Source of the DNA: Cryptomeria japonica
Lineage: Eukaryota; Streptophyta; Pinopsida; Cupressales; Cupressaceae
DNA length: 64,000 bases
Direction of reading: 5' to 3'
Assembly: GCF_030272615.1 (NCBI RefSeq)
Contig: NC_081412.1
Location: forward strand, 18,639,932 to 18,703,931
Both the position numbers and the translations under genes were made by a program. The notes beneath the pieces were generated by a model that saw only the letters and a list, made by a program, of their open reading frames with translations, had not been told where the DNA came from and searched no databases. Shown here piece after piece: positions 35,042 through 46,760 of this stretch; the stretch's first letter is position 1, and every line of letters starts with the position of its first letter.

Positions 35042-38000
35042 TTACTCGAGCTTAACAAATTTCAAAATTTCTGGATAAGATTTCTTTAATAGCTCAAGAT
35101 AGGTATCCCAACTAGTTTTGAACATGTCGGAAATGGATACAAGTCCATTTAGTATATGTGCAAATGACTCTTTCTCATTTACCTTTTTCGATGTGGGATT
35201 TCCCACCATATACATACACTCTTTCTTATGTACACTGAGTGAATCCAACTGGGGACTCACCAAGCCTCTTAGAATTTTGGCTCTTCTTATAATTTTGTCT
35301 CTTTCCTTCTCAAGAACAGAAATTTGGTTTTCCATAATCAAAATTTGACCATCAGTGGATGTAGTCAATGAAGTCAATCCATCAAAATAATTATCTATAT
35401 TTTTGATTTTCTCCTAAAGTTCTTTTATCTTTTTATTCACATCAGCTGTAAGTATATCAACATTGCAACATACCTTATAAATATTTATAAATCACTTCAA
35501 AGAATTATCTATGAGTTTCAACTTCTCATCAATCTTTTTCTTCTCAGATTCAATTACCTGATCAAATGCAACTCTCTTAGCCTGAGTGAACCTCTCTAGT
35601 GCTTGTCATTTTGAAATTTGATGTAAGGATTGAAAATCTTTTGAAATATACTTAGTAATTATCTTAAGCTTTTCGGATGGGCTCGCTTCATTGTCAATCT
35701 TGCATTTCGGGACTAGTCTATGTAAAACAGTGATTGATTGATCAATAATCCCTTTATCTGTAGATCCCTCCTTCATTAGTTTTTGTGCTTCCATCATCAT
35801 GAGTTTAGTAGGATTCATCTTTGTTATGTTCTTCTTTTCAACCTGTGAGGTGTCAATTGACAACAATGATGGACCAACAACCAGTTCTCTACCGGTTTCC
35901 CCTTTCTTCTCCTTTGTTGATTTATCCTTTATGACTCCTCACTTGCACTAGTGGCTTCGCCACTTGGTGCAGTCTGTGTAACTATCGATTCCTCTATAGG
36001 AACTTTAACCTCAACCTATAGATTTGTATCTGGAGCATTGTTATCCTTAATATTAGTATCATGTACAACATTAACTTGTTCACTCTCTGTATTAACCAGT
36101 ATCTCAATATTTGTCTGTACATTTGTATTAACTGGGGGCTTGATTTCCGCTATCTTAGTGTTTTTCAAAACTGAGGGTGAAGTTCCCATAATCTCCTTTC
36201 CTTTTCCATCAACCAGGGTGTCTACAGTGTCTCTATCTTAGATTCCATTGAAGTAAAGAATCCTCTGTTCTCTCCAAGGAATTTTACCCATGCCTTTTGA
36301 GTCTCCTTTATTATTTCATTTACCCTACCTAGCATCAGACTAGTTATTCTATGTTTGCTATTAAATAACTTTCTATCTACCACCTCAAGTGTCCTTTCCA
36401 TTTCCTCTGGAGAAATATTAAGACAAACAAATAATAACTCTTAAATTTTATTATGCTTATCTTCTTGCATAGCTAACAGTCTTCTAGCATCTAACATATT
36501 ATACAACTCAACCAATATTTAATTTTCTATTTCTATTAAGGCTTTCTTATAAATATCCAAATATAATAAGATTGTTTCCTCTACCTCTCTTTGTTCATCA
36601 TCCTCTAATTTTCCATAATAAAACTGTACATTCTTTAACATGCCATCCTTAGTGATTTCATCTACTAACTCTGCACAAGTTTTAGGTGGAACGATATTTA
36701 CATTACCAAATTGAATAGTTGTATTAGTGTCATTCTTCTTCTTCCTCTTTGTAGTACCAGATGTAGTTGAAGGTGTTTCCTTTGGTGCTTGCTTATGTGC
36801 TGATATTTTGAATGTAACCTTCCTAACCTCTTGCATTTTAGCTTCTACCTTTTCTTCCTCTGTTTTCTTCCTAACAACCCTCTTGAATGCCAATGGTGTG
36901 TCATCCTTAGATTCACTCTGTTGTAACAGGTTTGATGTGTACTTCTAGATTCTTCCTCTTCCTGCCTTTCTTCGGAACAACATCAGTTAATGCTTTGATG
37001 TCTTATGAGACCTTCTCAACAAATTTGCTTGATTTTCCTTCCAATTTCTCTCTCTTCTTCTCGTTGAACTCTATTTCAAACTCATGTGTTTTATGTTGTG
37101 AAATACCATAGGGCTTCTCTACCTTATCAAAGGTGCATCAATCAACATTTTTGCATAGGCATCAAGAATCTATGCATCCACCTCATAGCCCATTTCTTGA
37201 ATCCAAATCTTTTGGGGCTTAATCACTTCCATAAGTGTTTCATCCTTGTTCACCATGAAGCATATGTCCTACAATATGCTCAGGCACCCTTACCCTAGAC
37301 TTCATATATATTTCTAGAATGCTTTGAAATATCCACAAACTTTATCATCTCTCTAGCTTCCTAAAGCAACAATTGACTGTTTCAATTGTCTTCCTACCAG
37401 GATGTCAAATGCCCATTGCCTTTTACCAAAATCAGGTGTATCATTCATGAAAAATAACATCAAGAAGACTATCAAGTTGCCATACTAGAAGGTTCCCTTC
37501 TTTTCACCCTTAATCTTTCCTAGGTTTATTAACAACTCATCTAACATCCAACCGCATAAATCCAATTCCACATTTTCTCTCCTCATTTTGTATGCAGCCA
37601 AAATACATGAACTGGAAATAGAATTCAGTCGGTTTGACTGAGTTACCTTATACCTGATGATCATGCTACCAAATTTGATGTCCATATTAGTAATAGTGCT
37701 CACTCTTATAGATCTCTTTTTAGATGTCCCGTTAGTGATTTTGTTCACAAAATCATTTGAAACCTTCTTATCTAAATGTTGCCCAATCGATGGTAAACCA
37801 ACGATTGCCCTGATGAATTCCTTGGTGATCTTTTAAGGTCTATCTAACCAGATAAACTCCCCATGTACTCTGCTCAAAACATACATAATTATCTCATCTT
37901 CAAATTTCAAAATGTCTAGAATGCCAGTAAACCCTAAGTCTTCAATGTGTTTGTATGCCGGTTTGATCTTTCCAGATTCTCCCATCAGTTCGCTCATATA

Positions 38001-38225
38001 CATGCCCTTAATTTATGATGTTCTCAAGTCAATGTAACAATGTATGTATGCCCTAACATCTTCAACATAGACAACTCCCTCCAGAACATGAGAAAATGCT
38101 CCAACTGAATCTTCCAGGGTAGCCACATGTGGATACCGCTTGAAAATTAGCCTGAGGCGGTCCTTGACCTCTACTAAAGCTAAGTTTGCAACAAAAATAG
38201 GAATAGATGATGATCCTACTTCCAT
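35042..38225 (-). pseudogene. ORF2 of the copia-ended element, about 1,060 codons, unknown protein
   Basis: Starts MEVGSSSIPIFVANLALVE at 38,225. One frame holds to about 37,300 and again from about 37,000 to 36,500; a net frame change occurs before 35,866, after which the frame stays open to 35,042. Stops at 38,013 and near 37,833. There is no DSG, DDE, YVDD or RNase H motif. N-terminal third: globular, with VHGEFIWLDRP and NVELDLCGWMLDELLINLGKI. That layout faintly recalls plant transposon-associated domains of the PMD/Transposase_32 kind, an inference only. Middle: basic stretches (PKKGRKRKN, TKRKKKND) that could be nuclear localisation signals. C-terminal third: Lys/Glu-rich, probably coiled coil. 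It occupies the place of pol. Confidence 0.65.
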
Positions 38226-38586
38226 GTTTAAAGATAAATACCTTTTGATCGCTCTTGATGAAAACCTTCAACAAATTCGTCCAAATGCCAGTGAAATCGC
38301 TCAAGAAGAAATCTGATTGCTTTGAAATGCCTTTGATCGCTCTTAGTTTCTATGAAATCTCTTTGAATGCAAGGTGATCGATATTGAAGTGAATTCGACC
38401 ATTTAACCTTCGAGAAAAACCCTAATCTTCCATTGACAAATTTCTACCGATAAAAGATATCGGATCTTCGCACAAAACATATCCATGTGAGATAAACATC
38501 TCCAATGTTCGGAACATCTTCTAGAACCTCTTCCTAGGGCATATGCAACATCTTCATGAATTTTTCCTACCCCTAAGGCATCTGCC
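38226..38586 (-). other. intergenic stretch between ORF1 and ORF2
   Basis: About 360 bp with no supported frame. 'GCGATCAAA' and related GATCG phrases recur near 38,250-38,375. It may serve as a leader for ORF2. Confidence 0.4.
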
Positions 38587-39700
38587 TTAGTTATCGGATG
38601 GGCTACCTGCCAGTGCAGGAGCAACCTCTTCTACTGGATAAGTAACTAGCGCATTTCCATCTGATGATTGTTCTTCAGTCTTCCTAACCCATCTCTGAGT
38701 ATGATCTTGTTGTATTTCACTAACCTTCTCTTTCCCTTTCTCATTTGATCCTTCATTACCAACCGATGGATTTCTGCTTCTACAAAATTTTAGCAATATG
38801 TCCAACCTCATTACATGCATAACATGTAACATTGTTCCTTTGAATTGCTTTGCTAACACTGGTGAAATTGCTTGGCCTGCACTAATTAGCCATATGTCCA
38901 AATTTTCCACATGCATAGCATTTAGCATTCATTCTGCAATATTTTGTCTTATGATTATACTTATTGCATTTAGAACATTTACTGGAAGCGGAATCAGGGT
39001 TCTGATTTACTCTATTTCTACATTGCTTAGCCATGTGACCAAATCTATTACAAACAAAACATATACCATTAAATTTATAAGTATTAAATTGCCTTACCGA
39101 TGCCTTATGGTTTTGATCTTCATTAGCTGTACCAAAACTCTATCCTTGTTCAAATCCAAGTCCATTGGAATCTTCAATCTACCTTTGTCTCTTCAATAAC
39201 TCATCTAGTTGTGCTGAGCTAATCTTGAATTTTTCTTTATACTCACTTGCAGTAGTTAGATCTTCTCTCATAATTATCATTTGTCTCTCAAGCTCTTGTT
39301 CATTACTCTAGGATTGTACTAAATCCATTCTCAACATATCATTCTCACATGAACCAACCTACCACATTCTTCAAATTTGTTCTTCAGGGATAAAACAAGA
39401 TTTTCTTCCTTTGTCTTTTGGTCCTCAATCTCCTTAGACATCCTCATAATTATAACTTGCATTTCATTTTTCATAACCATGTTCTCCTAACTCAATTTCT
39501 CACATTGTTCCTTAAGTGCATCTTTATCTTCATCATCTTTGCAAAAGTTCCTTTCTCCTAGCCTAAACAGATGATAACCTCTCTTGTAGGACAAGAATGA
39601 ATTCCTTAGCAGAATTCAATTCATCTTGTAGCTTTAAGTTCTTCAACCTTTCAGCATCATAATCTTCAAGTGCCATCTCAAGTTGCTTCTCCAAGGCCAT
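38587..39700 (-). pseudogene. ORF1 of the copia-ended element: coiled coil plus four CCHC zinc knuckles
   Basis: Starts MALEKQLEMALEDYDAERLKN, 53 bp downstream of the PBS. The first ~200 codons are rich in Glu, Lys and Leu with heptad spacing, i.e. probable coiled coil. Four CX2CX4HX4C knuckles follow in one frame, which is also the frame of the start codon: CFVCNRFGHMAKQC (39,061), CSKCNKYNHKTKYC (38,977), CYACGKFGHMAN-stop-C (38,920) and CYACNEVGHIAK (38,824), where a frameshift displaces the last Cys. A hydrophilic tail ends at 38,587. Standard Copia Gag has one knuckle and a Trp-containing N-terminal domain, which is not seen here. Likely role: RNA binding or particle assembly. Several stops make this copy inactive. 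Confidence 0.72.
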
Positions 39701-39752
39701 GTCTATGGATTCTGGATATTCCTCAAGCTGTTAGGCTTCCTCTGAGGCACAA

Positions 39753-39767
39753 GGCTTTAATAGCAAT
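39753..39767 (-). other. degenerate primer-binding site of the copia-ended element
   Basis: The minus strand reads ATTGCTATTAAAGCC directly after the LTR end CCAACA, three changes from ATTGGTATCAGAGCC (initiator tRNA-Met complement). Confidence 0.7.
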
Positions 39768-40696
39768 TGTTGGAATCCAATAACATTGAGAGGGGGAGGT
39801 GAATCAATGTTATATCAGAATGATCAATTTTAGCCTTATTAAAACATGCATACACCAACTGATATGCTAGTACATATAGAATTGAAAGAAGTAAAGAAAC
39901 TAATAAGCCAATCACATAAATGAGAATCATAACACACAAAATTATACATGGAAAAACTCAAAGAGGAAAAGCCACGGTGGGATTTGTGACCCACAATATC
40001 AATCCACTGGCCATATGAAGAGATATTATAAAATATCAGGGGCTTGCACTTGCAGGAAGACTTATAGTCTAGAGCACACTACTCAATCACAAAAAGCAGT
40101 CTGACTGATTACATATAAATCCAAACTACAATCTAGAGAAGTGATGAACTGCTAAGATAGCATTTTTTATGCCTGAATACAGTTTCGGTTTAAGCTCCGT
40201 CTGTTCCGGTCTGAAACCTTAAACATTTTACTGGAATAACCCTTACATAAATATCCTCACATACATTATCTTTGATATATTTCGCATCTCCTTACAATTA
40301 CATATTCACATCATCATCCTTACAAAATGATCTATCAAAACTGACCTATGTACCCTATACAATTTATCATGCCTTATGTCAGCTTACAAAGATATACATA
40401 ATATCAAATTACATGTCAGCTAGATAACATAAATACATGAATATCAAAATCAATTGCCGATGCCGGATCCAAGAGATGCCGGCCTCCAATACCGATAAGC
40501 ATATTCTAAATCATGTCTACCTCCAATACCGGTAACCAAAGTAATCCTTTTATCCCGTCAATGTCAGTGCCAATGTAGTATCTATGAATTTCTTGTCAGT
40601 ACACAATTGGAACAAAACATGAAGTCAGAATGCCATACCATATTGCCATCAATGACAACATAGTGAAACTAACCAATTGAGAGTCAATTACCAACA
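39768..40696 (-). repeat. 5' LTR of the copia-ended element
   Basis: TGTTGGTAATTGACTC at 40,696 (minus) to CCAACA at 39,768, about 929 bp, with intact TG...CA ends. It shares 'aaagccacggtgggatttgtgacc' features and the block 'ccactggccatatgaagagat' with the 3' LTR at 34,080-34,125. Confidence 0.93.
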
Positions 40697-40701
40697 AGGA
40701 A
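40697..40701. other. right target-site duplication of the copia-ended element
   Basis: AGGAA, identical to 33,873-33,877. Confidence 0.9.
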
Positions 40702-41205
40702 TTCCTCCATGACTAATATGTCTAGGATTGGCATTTTGTGTAGATGTAGCCATGACAGGTGGAGTTTAAGTAGGCACACTAGGCAATGATGTTCGGATAT
40801 GAATGGTATTTTCAATGATATTAAGAGGATTAAAAAGTTAGGAGCTTTGACACAAATTTTCATAGACATGATATTGCCATCCACAATATGAAATATGGCA
40901 TGCAAAAGATCCACACTATGTTAATCATTTTAAATCCTCCTCCTCAACCCTCCAATCAAGGAGAACGCTTCATTTTTTGAGTGTTCTTGACCCATCCAAT
41001 ATTCAGTGTTTTCCAAGTCATGGACAAGATTTACTATTTGGGTAGGAAACACTCATGTTAGGGAGTCATCCTTATCATGAGAAGTGTTGGAAGAATTATT
41101 GTCAACAATGTTAGGTATTTCATGTGTAGGCATAGGAGTTTCATCTAAGTCCCCATGGAGATTCTTAGTTGACCAAGTGAGCTCTACACCTCTTAGGGAA
41201 GCCAT
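40702..41205 (-). pseudogene. Gypsy gag, N-terminal part (element D)
   Basis: Start MASLRGVELTWSTKNLHG at 41,205 on the minus strand, followed by a hydrophilic acidic stretch (LDETPMPTHEIPNIVDNN) and, after a stop near 41,050, VNLVHDLENTEYWMGQ. It is cut at 40,702 by the copia-ended element and resumes at 33,872 with the capsid domain. The start is the first ATG of the open segment, about 260 bp from the PBS. Confidence 0.55.
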
Positions 41206-41464
41206 AAATTAATAACTTATTGTCATGGGGATAGTTGATGTAGGGATTGAGCTCATAAAGCTCATGCATTAAGCTATTGAAGGAAATGTCTACATAATAC
41301 AAATCTTTAACAAATTAACTATTCAAACATTTCATAAAATGAATAAAATTTGAATCTCTTAATGTATGTAACTAGCTATCAAATGAATGTAAGTATGAGT
41401 GCATAAGCTATATGAAGTGAAATGCATATAAATCATATCTAAAAATTAGAAGTAAGCATAGAAT
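41206..41464 (-). other. leader of element D
   Basis: Short AT-rich stretch between the PBS and the gag start; no other feature seen. Confidence 0.45.
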
Positions 41465-41482
41465 GTGTCGGGTTTGCCAAAA
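41465..41482 (-). other. putative primer-binding site of element D
   Basis: The minus strand reads TTTTGGCAAACCCGACAC just after the LTR end CCACCTCACA; G1 has TTTTGGCACACTCG in the same place. The tRNA is not identified. Confidence 0.5.
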
Positions 41483-42808
41483 TGTGAGGTGGGGAAATAG
41501 GTCTATACATGCAAACAAGGAATATATTTCATGCCCATTGGTCACATTGGAAGAAGAATGATCCACTAGGTTCAAGATGACTTAGGCATAAAGTGGATTC
41601 AACGGTTTTTACCTATAAAGCAATATGACTAAAAATTTTAAATGAAGAATGCAAGAAGTAGGTTCAAATAGGTTGAAATGACAATTTCCAGCATGCACAG
41701 GAAGACAGTGAATTAGCAGATCTGTTACAATTAAAGGTTTATTAGATAAAATGGTAAGTAACCTATAATATGAATTTGAGGTATAAGTAGAGGGAGAAAA
41801 GCACCAAACTCAACTTTCTCTCAAAACTAAGGTTCCCAACTCAGCCTGCTCTTGACAGTTTCAGCTTTGACAAATTATAGATTGTAGATCTCCACCTACT
41901 TGATTTGTACCTATTTATCTGGGCCCGTCAACTATTCCTACACACATAAAAGAGAGAAAATGTTGAGTATAAGGGGTTTTCCTAAATAAAATTCTAGTTT
42001 TATGAATTAACTTTAATATTGAATTGAATTGAACTTGATTTGAAAGCTTGCTACTAGGTAGCACATGCTAAAACTAAAAATGGAATGTTTGTACCTTTAT
42101 AAACCTTCTTGATGTCAAAACTCTCTTGAAGATGTTGATGTTGCCAAAATGTGAGGTGGGGAAATAGGTCTATACATGCAAACAAGGAATATATTTCATG
42201 CCCATTGGTCACATTGGAAGAAGAATGATCCACTAGGTTCAAGATGACTTAGGCATAAAGTGGATTCAATGGTTCTTACCTATAAAGCAATATGACTAAA
42301 AATTTTAAATGAAGAATGCAAGAAGTAGGTTCAAATAGGTTGAAATGACAATTTCCAGCATGCACAGGAAGACAGTGAATTAGCAGATTGATTACAATTA
42401 AAGGTCTATTAGAGCAAATGGTAAGTAACCTATAATATGAATTTGAGGTATAAGTAGAGGGAGAAAAGCACCAAACTCAACTTTCTCTCAAAACTAAGGT
42501 TCCCAACTCAGCCTGCTCTTGACAGTTTCAGCTTCGATGAATTATAGATTGTAGATCTCCACCTACTTGATTTGTACCTATTTATCTGGGCCCATCAACT
42601 ATTCCTACACACATAAAAGAGAGAAAATGTTGAGTATAAGGGGTTTGCCTAAATCAAATTCTAGTTTTATGAATTAACTTTAATATTAAATTGAATTGAA
42701 CTTGATTTGAAAGCTTGCTACTAGGTAGCACACGCTAAAACTAAAAATGGAATGTTTGTACCTTTATAAACCTTCTTGATGTCAAAACTCTCTTGAAGTT
42801 GTTGATGT
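41475..42808. repeat. 667-bp direct tandem duplication
   Basis: Copy 1 is 41,475-42,141, copy 2 is 42,142-42,808; by eye they differ at only a handful of positions. Both begin 'tgccaaaatgtgaggtgg' and end 'gttgatgt'. The unit includes the first bases of the PBS-like motif, so the inner junction carries an LTR end followed by TTTTGGCA. Confidence 0.93.
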
Positions 42809-42947
42809 TGACTTGATACTAATTTATTTTAGGAAAGAAGATCATGGATGGCATCACAAATGCATATATTTACACATTACTCCTAATCTTCAATGTCTTC
42901 ATGCTTGATCTCTTGTTCTTGAGGACTTGAGATGTAAAATTAGCATT
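41483..42947 (-). repeat. LTR of element D, containing a large tandem duplication
   Basis: The lower end is fixed by the putative PBS. The block includes 'acacacataaaagagaga' and 'aaggggtttgcctaaatcaaa' phrases related to 3,230-3,310 and 7,085-7,120 of remnant B. The upper end is cut by the 5' LTR of element 2 at 42,948, so the TG start is not seen. Confidence 0.5.
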
Positions 42948-43728
42948 TGTAGACACCCATTTCTATCCACTTAATTAAATGAATACTTAGTATTTGTTTG
43001 ATTATTTAACCATCATTCAACTATTGATTAAATTAATATTTAATTAATTCATCCTAACCCTCTTCTCCTATTAATTAAATAAATTATTGAATTTATTTGA
43101 TTTAATTCACTTAACCAAATTTAGACAATTAATTAAATAAATAAAGCATATTTCTTTAATTAACCCCCCTCTCATATCTAAATAAATTAATATTTATTTA
43201 AATAACGTCTTTCATATTTAAATAAATTGATATTTAGTTAAATCCCCAAAATCCCCCCTCACATTTAAATAACTAAATATTTATTTAACTTCCTAAAATC
43301 CCTCACCCACTTGCACTTTCTAGAAAATGTAAGTTTCACACTAACCCTTCTCCTAATAATGTCTAAACCCCTATTATTATCCTAATAACCTTCTAAGTGT
43401 GTGCACATTCATAAACTAAGGGATTAGTGAATAGTCACTTCTCAAAAAATTTAAGGCTCTTACAAAGCATTAAAAGCCTTTTCCCTTCCACAAGCTAACC
43501 CACATGGGTCTTTGATGAACCTAACCCACCTTTAACCATTGCACATTCCCCCAACCCTTGGTTAAAGGCTTATCCCTTAACCTAACCATCCATGGTAACC
43601 CTCAAGTCCCCTCAAGCCTTAAAGGCTTTGACCAATCTAACCCTTGCACATTCCTTTACCCTTTAAATAAAATATTTATCCATTAACCTAACCTTAACCT
43701 AACCACCCATGGTAACCATCATGTCATT
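42948..43728 (+). repeat. 5' LTR of Gypsy element 2, 3' part deleted
   Basis: Starts TGTAGACACCCATTTC and is colinear with 48,475-49,255. Homology stops near 43,728 ('catcatgtc'), well before the TATA box and U5 found in the 3' LTR. The deletion also removed PBS, leader and most of gag, so this copy cannot start transcription from its own 5' LTR. Confidence 0.88.
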
Positions 43729-46700
43729 TCAGGGATGGATCAAAACTTTCTAAGATCTTGTAGTACAAAAGTCACAACGTCCTTCTAATAGAGATGTATT
43801 GCCTCCTAAGCCTAAATATGAAGAGGAGGGTACCAACGATGACCTCGATACCTCCGTTCTAACCTTAAATGCTACATCATATGACCTTAACCTAGTCAAC
43901 GATATAATTCCACTTATACATCCACAACTCATTGATTGTGACCAACAAGATCCCCTACATGTAGATGTGTTCCAAAATGATGATGCAATCATTGAATTCC
44001 TCAAACTTTGGGACAACATACAAAGCATGAATCACAAGGTTTGGTTTTATATTGAGCTCAAAACTGTGAATTACTTTAGAGAGAATGCTAAACCTTTCGA
44101 TCACAAAAATATAACAATTAAGAATGGATCTTCTAGTGAAAACTACACTGCGGTACTTCTAGATCCTTAAAAAGTAAAAATAAAGAACGAATCCAATGGT
44201 GAAAACCTCTCTATGGAACATTAGAATGGAAGGTTTGACATTCTTTCATTCAACACAAATCAGAAGAGATCATCTATCCTTCTGGAAGAAACAAAAGAAA
44301 TAAATTTGAGAACAACACAAAATCTCCACATGATTCACCTAGCAACATCATTAACTCCAAAAGAAGATCCTAGATTTGCATAATTATTTCAAAAGAGACA
44401 GATCAATTTTGCATGGTCCTATGCAGACATGTCAGGACTAGATCTAAATCTGGTAATGCATCACTTGATAGTAGAAGAAAGAACCAAACTAGTGAAACAA
44501 AAGTTAAGGAAAATGCATCTTTAGATCACACTCTTAGTAAAGACTAAACTCAAAAAGTTGTTAGACATTGGTTTCATTAGGCCAATTGACTATGCATAAT
44601 GGATATCCAATATTGTACCAATGGAAAAACCAATTGGGGGCATCCACATTTGTACAAATTTTAGGGACTTGAATAAAGCTTGTCCAAAAGATGACTCCCC
44701 CCTTCCTAACATTGACATGAGTGTGGATATGACTGATGAACATGAAATTCTCTCACTCATGGATGAATTTTTTTGGTATAACTAGATCAAGATAGGACCT
44801 AAGGAAAACACAAAACAATCTTCACTTGTCCATGGGGCACTTACTATTGGAATGTGATGTCATTCAGCCTAAAAAATATTGGAGCTACATAGCGAGATAT
44901 GAACACTATCTTTCATGACATGATGCATACTTTGATGGAAAATAATGTGGATGATCTCCTAGAAAAGTCCTTAACAATAGAGAATTATATGGCAGTCCTA
45001 GACAAGATCTTCTCAAGGCTAGAACAATATAGGGTCTATTTGAACCCAAAGAAATGTGTCTTTGGAGTAACCTATGGGAAGATCCTAGGATACATTGTCT
45101 TAGATAAAGGAATTTAAGCTGATCCTACAGAGTTGAAGGAAATCCTAGAAACATCACCTCTAAAGAACATCAGTTAGCTAAGAACATTTCAAGGGAGGTT
45201 ACAATCCATTCGTCGATTCATCGTTCAACTGGTTGATAAATGACATTTACACATCTACTACACAAAGATTTAGTTCAAATGGGATGAAAAATGCCAACAA
45301 TCATTTTAGTAGTTGAAAGAATACCTAATGACACCACCTATATTAATACCACCAACTCCAGATAGGCCCTTATTGTTATACATATTAGCTACTGCTATTT
45401 CCTTAGGGGTAATACTGGCACAACATGATGTAGAAGGAAAGGAATGTGTTGTCTACTATATCTCCAGAACATTGGTAGGGTATAAACTTAACTATACTTC
45501 TATTGAGCGTGAATGCCTTGTAGTGATGCTAGCCTCACTCAAGCTATGCCACTATATGTTAACACATAAAACCAAGCTCAATGAAAATATAGTTCCTTTG
45601 AAATATTTTTTAAGTAAAGCAACTCTAATTGGCTGATTAGCAAAGTGGGTCATGATCTTGAGCGAATTTGATATCGAATATTTGGATCACAAGGCAATCA
45701 AAGGGTAGGTAATAGAAAATTAATTGGAAGAAGCTCCCATGGAAAGTTATCACCCACTCATATTAACCTTTCCTGATGAAACAATATCCACACTAACACC
45801 AACACAACAATGGAAGCTCTACTTTGATGGATCATACACCTGACATGGTTTAGGAGTGGGCATTGTCTTCATCACTCCTCAAGGTTACAATATTCCAAAG
45901 TAATACAAGCTAACATTTCCATGCACAAAAAACATAGAAGAGTATGATTCCTTGATAAAATGACTCAAAATGGCTATATAGTGGAGCCTAAAGGACCTAC
46001 AAGTCTATGGTGACTCTCAATTGGTCATCTGATAAGTCAATGATAATTACAAAACCAAGGATAAAAAGCTCATGCCTTATAAGAACATGGTCGATAGTTT
46101 CAAACCAATCTTCGCAACTATCACTTTTGATAAAATTCCATGGGAAAAAAATACAGCTACAAATGCAATGGCTATGATAGCCTCTCTCCTAGATCTACCA
46201 CAAAATTCTACATGCTACTAGTTCTTATTTGAACAGTTATGGATCCTTGCTTATGACATCTTGGAATCTGAAATGGTATGTCAAATCGTTGGTTCCAATT
46301 CCCCTTGGTATGGTGAATTCTATGGTTACCTTCATGATCAAATCCCTCCACTAAAACTATCTAATAACCAACATAAGACATTCATACTCCAAACATCTTG
46401 ATACATAATCATCATTGATACCCTATACTAACAAGATCTCGATGGTACTCTCCTACGATGTTTAGAGCAAGGAGAGGTCACAAAATATTTACAAGAGGTA
46501 CATGAAGGTATTTGTGGAGCTCACTCTAGTGGCCCTTCCTTGGATAAAAATTCATGAGAACACGACACTATTGGTCGTCCATGGAGAAAGACTCGTATTA
46601 TTTTGTCAAAAAGTGCAAGAAATGCCAAGTTCATGGAGACTTGATACAAATATCAAATACTTTAATTCACTCACATCATTTCGTACTTACCATGGCTTTA

Positions 46701-46760
46701 TATTGATTTATCATTTATCGTTGTCCTACATTCCTACCATCACACTTAGCACATACACCT
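43729..46760 (+). pseudogene. Gypsy pol of element 2 (Tat-type), integrase core deleted
   Basis: Begins after the deletion with an acidic stretch (43,800-44,165). The segment before RT reads FAWSYADMSGLDLNLV (44,410), then RT: KLLDIGFIRPIDYA, NFRDLNKACPKDD (44,660) and VDDLLEKSLT (44,950). RNase H starts at LLYILATAISLGV (45,375) and keeps IERECLVV (45,500), where element 1 has a stop. The second RNase H is at 45,815-46,200 (YFDGSYT, YGDSQLV; Glu changed). The integrase starts at VHEGICGAHSSGPS (46,500) and breaks off near 46,650. Frames change near 44,800 and 46,500 and stops are many. Confidence 0.88.

Noticed and set aside
42943-42947. Target duplication of element 2 (gcatt)
   Set aside because: The 5 bp after the 3' LTR (49,729-49,733, tgggt) do not match.
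43750-44028. 92-codon minus-strand ORF
   Set aside because: Shadow of the plus-strand element 2 reading frame (43,799-44,165).
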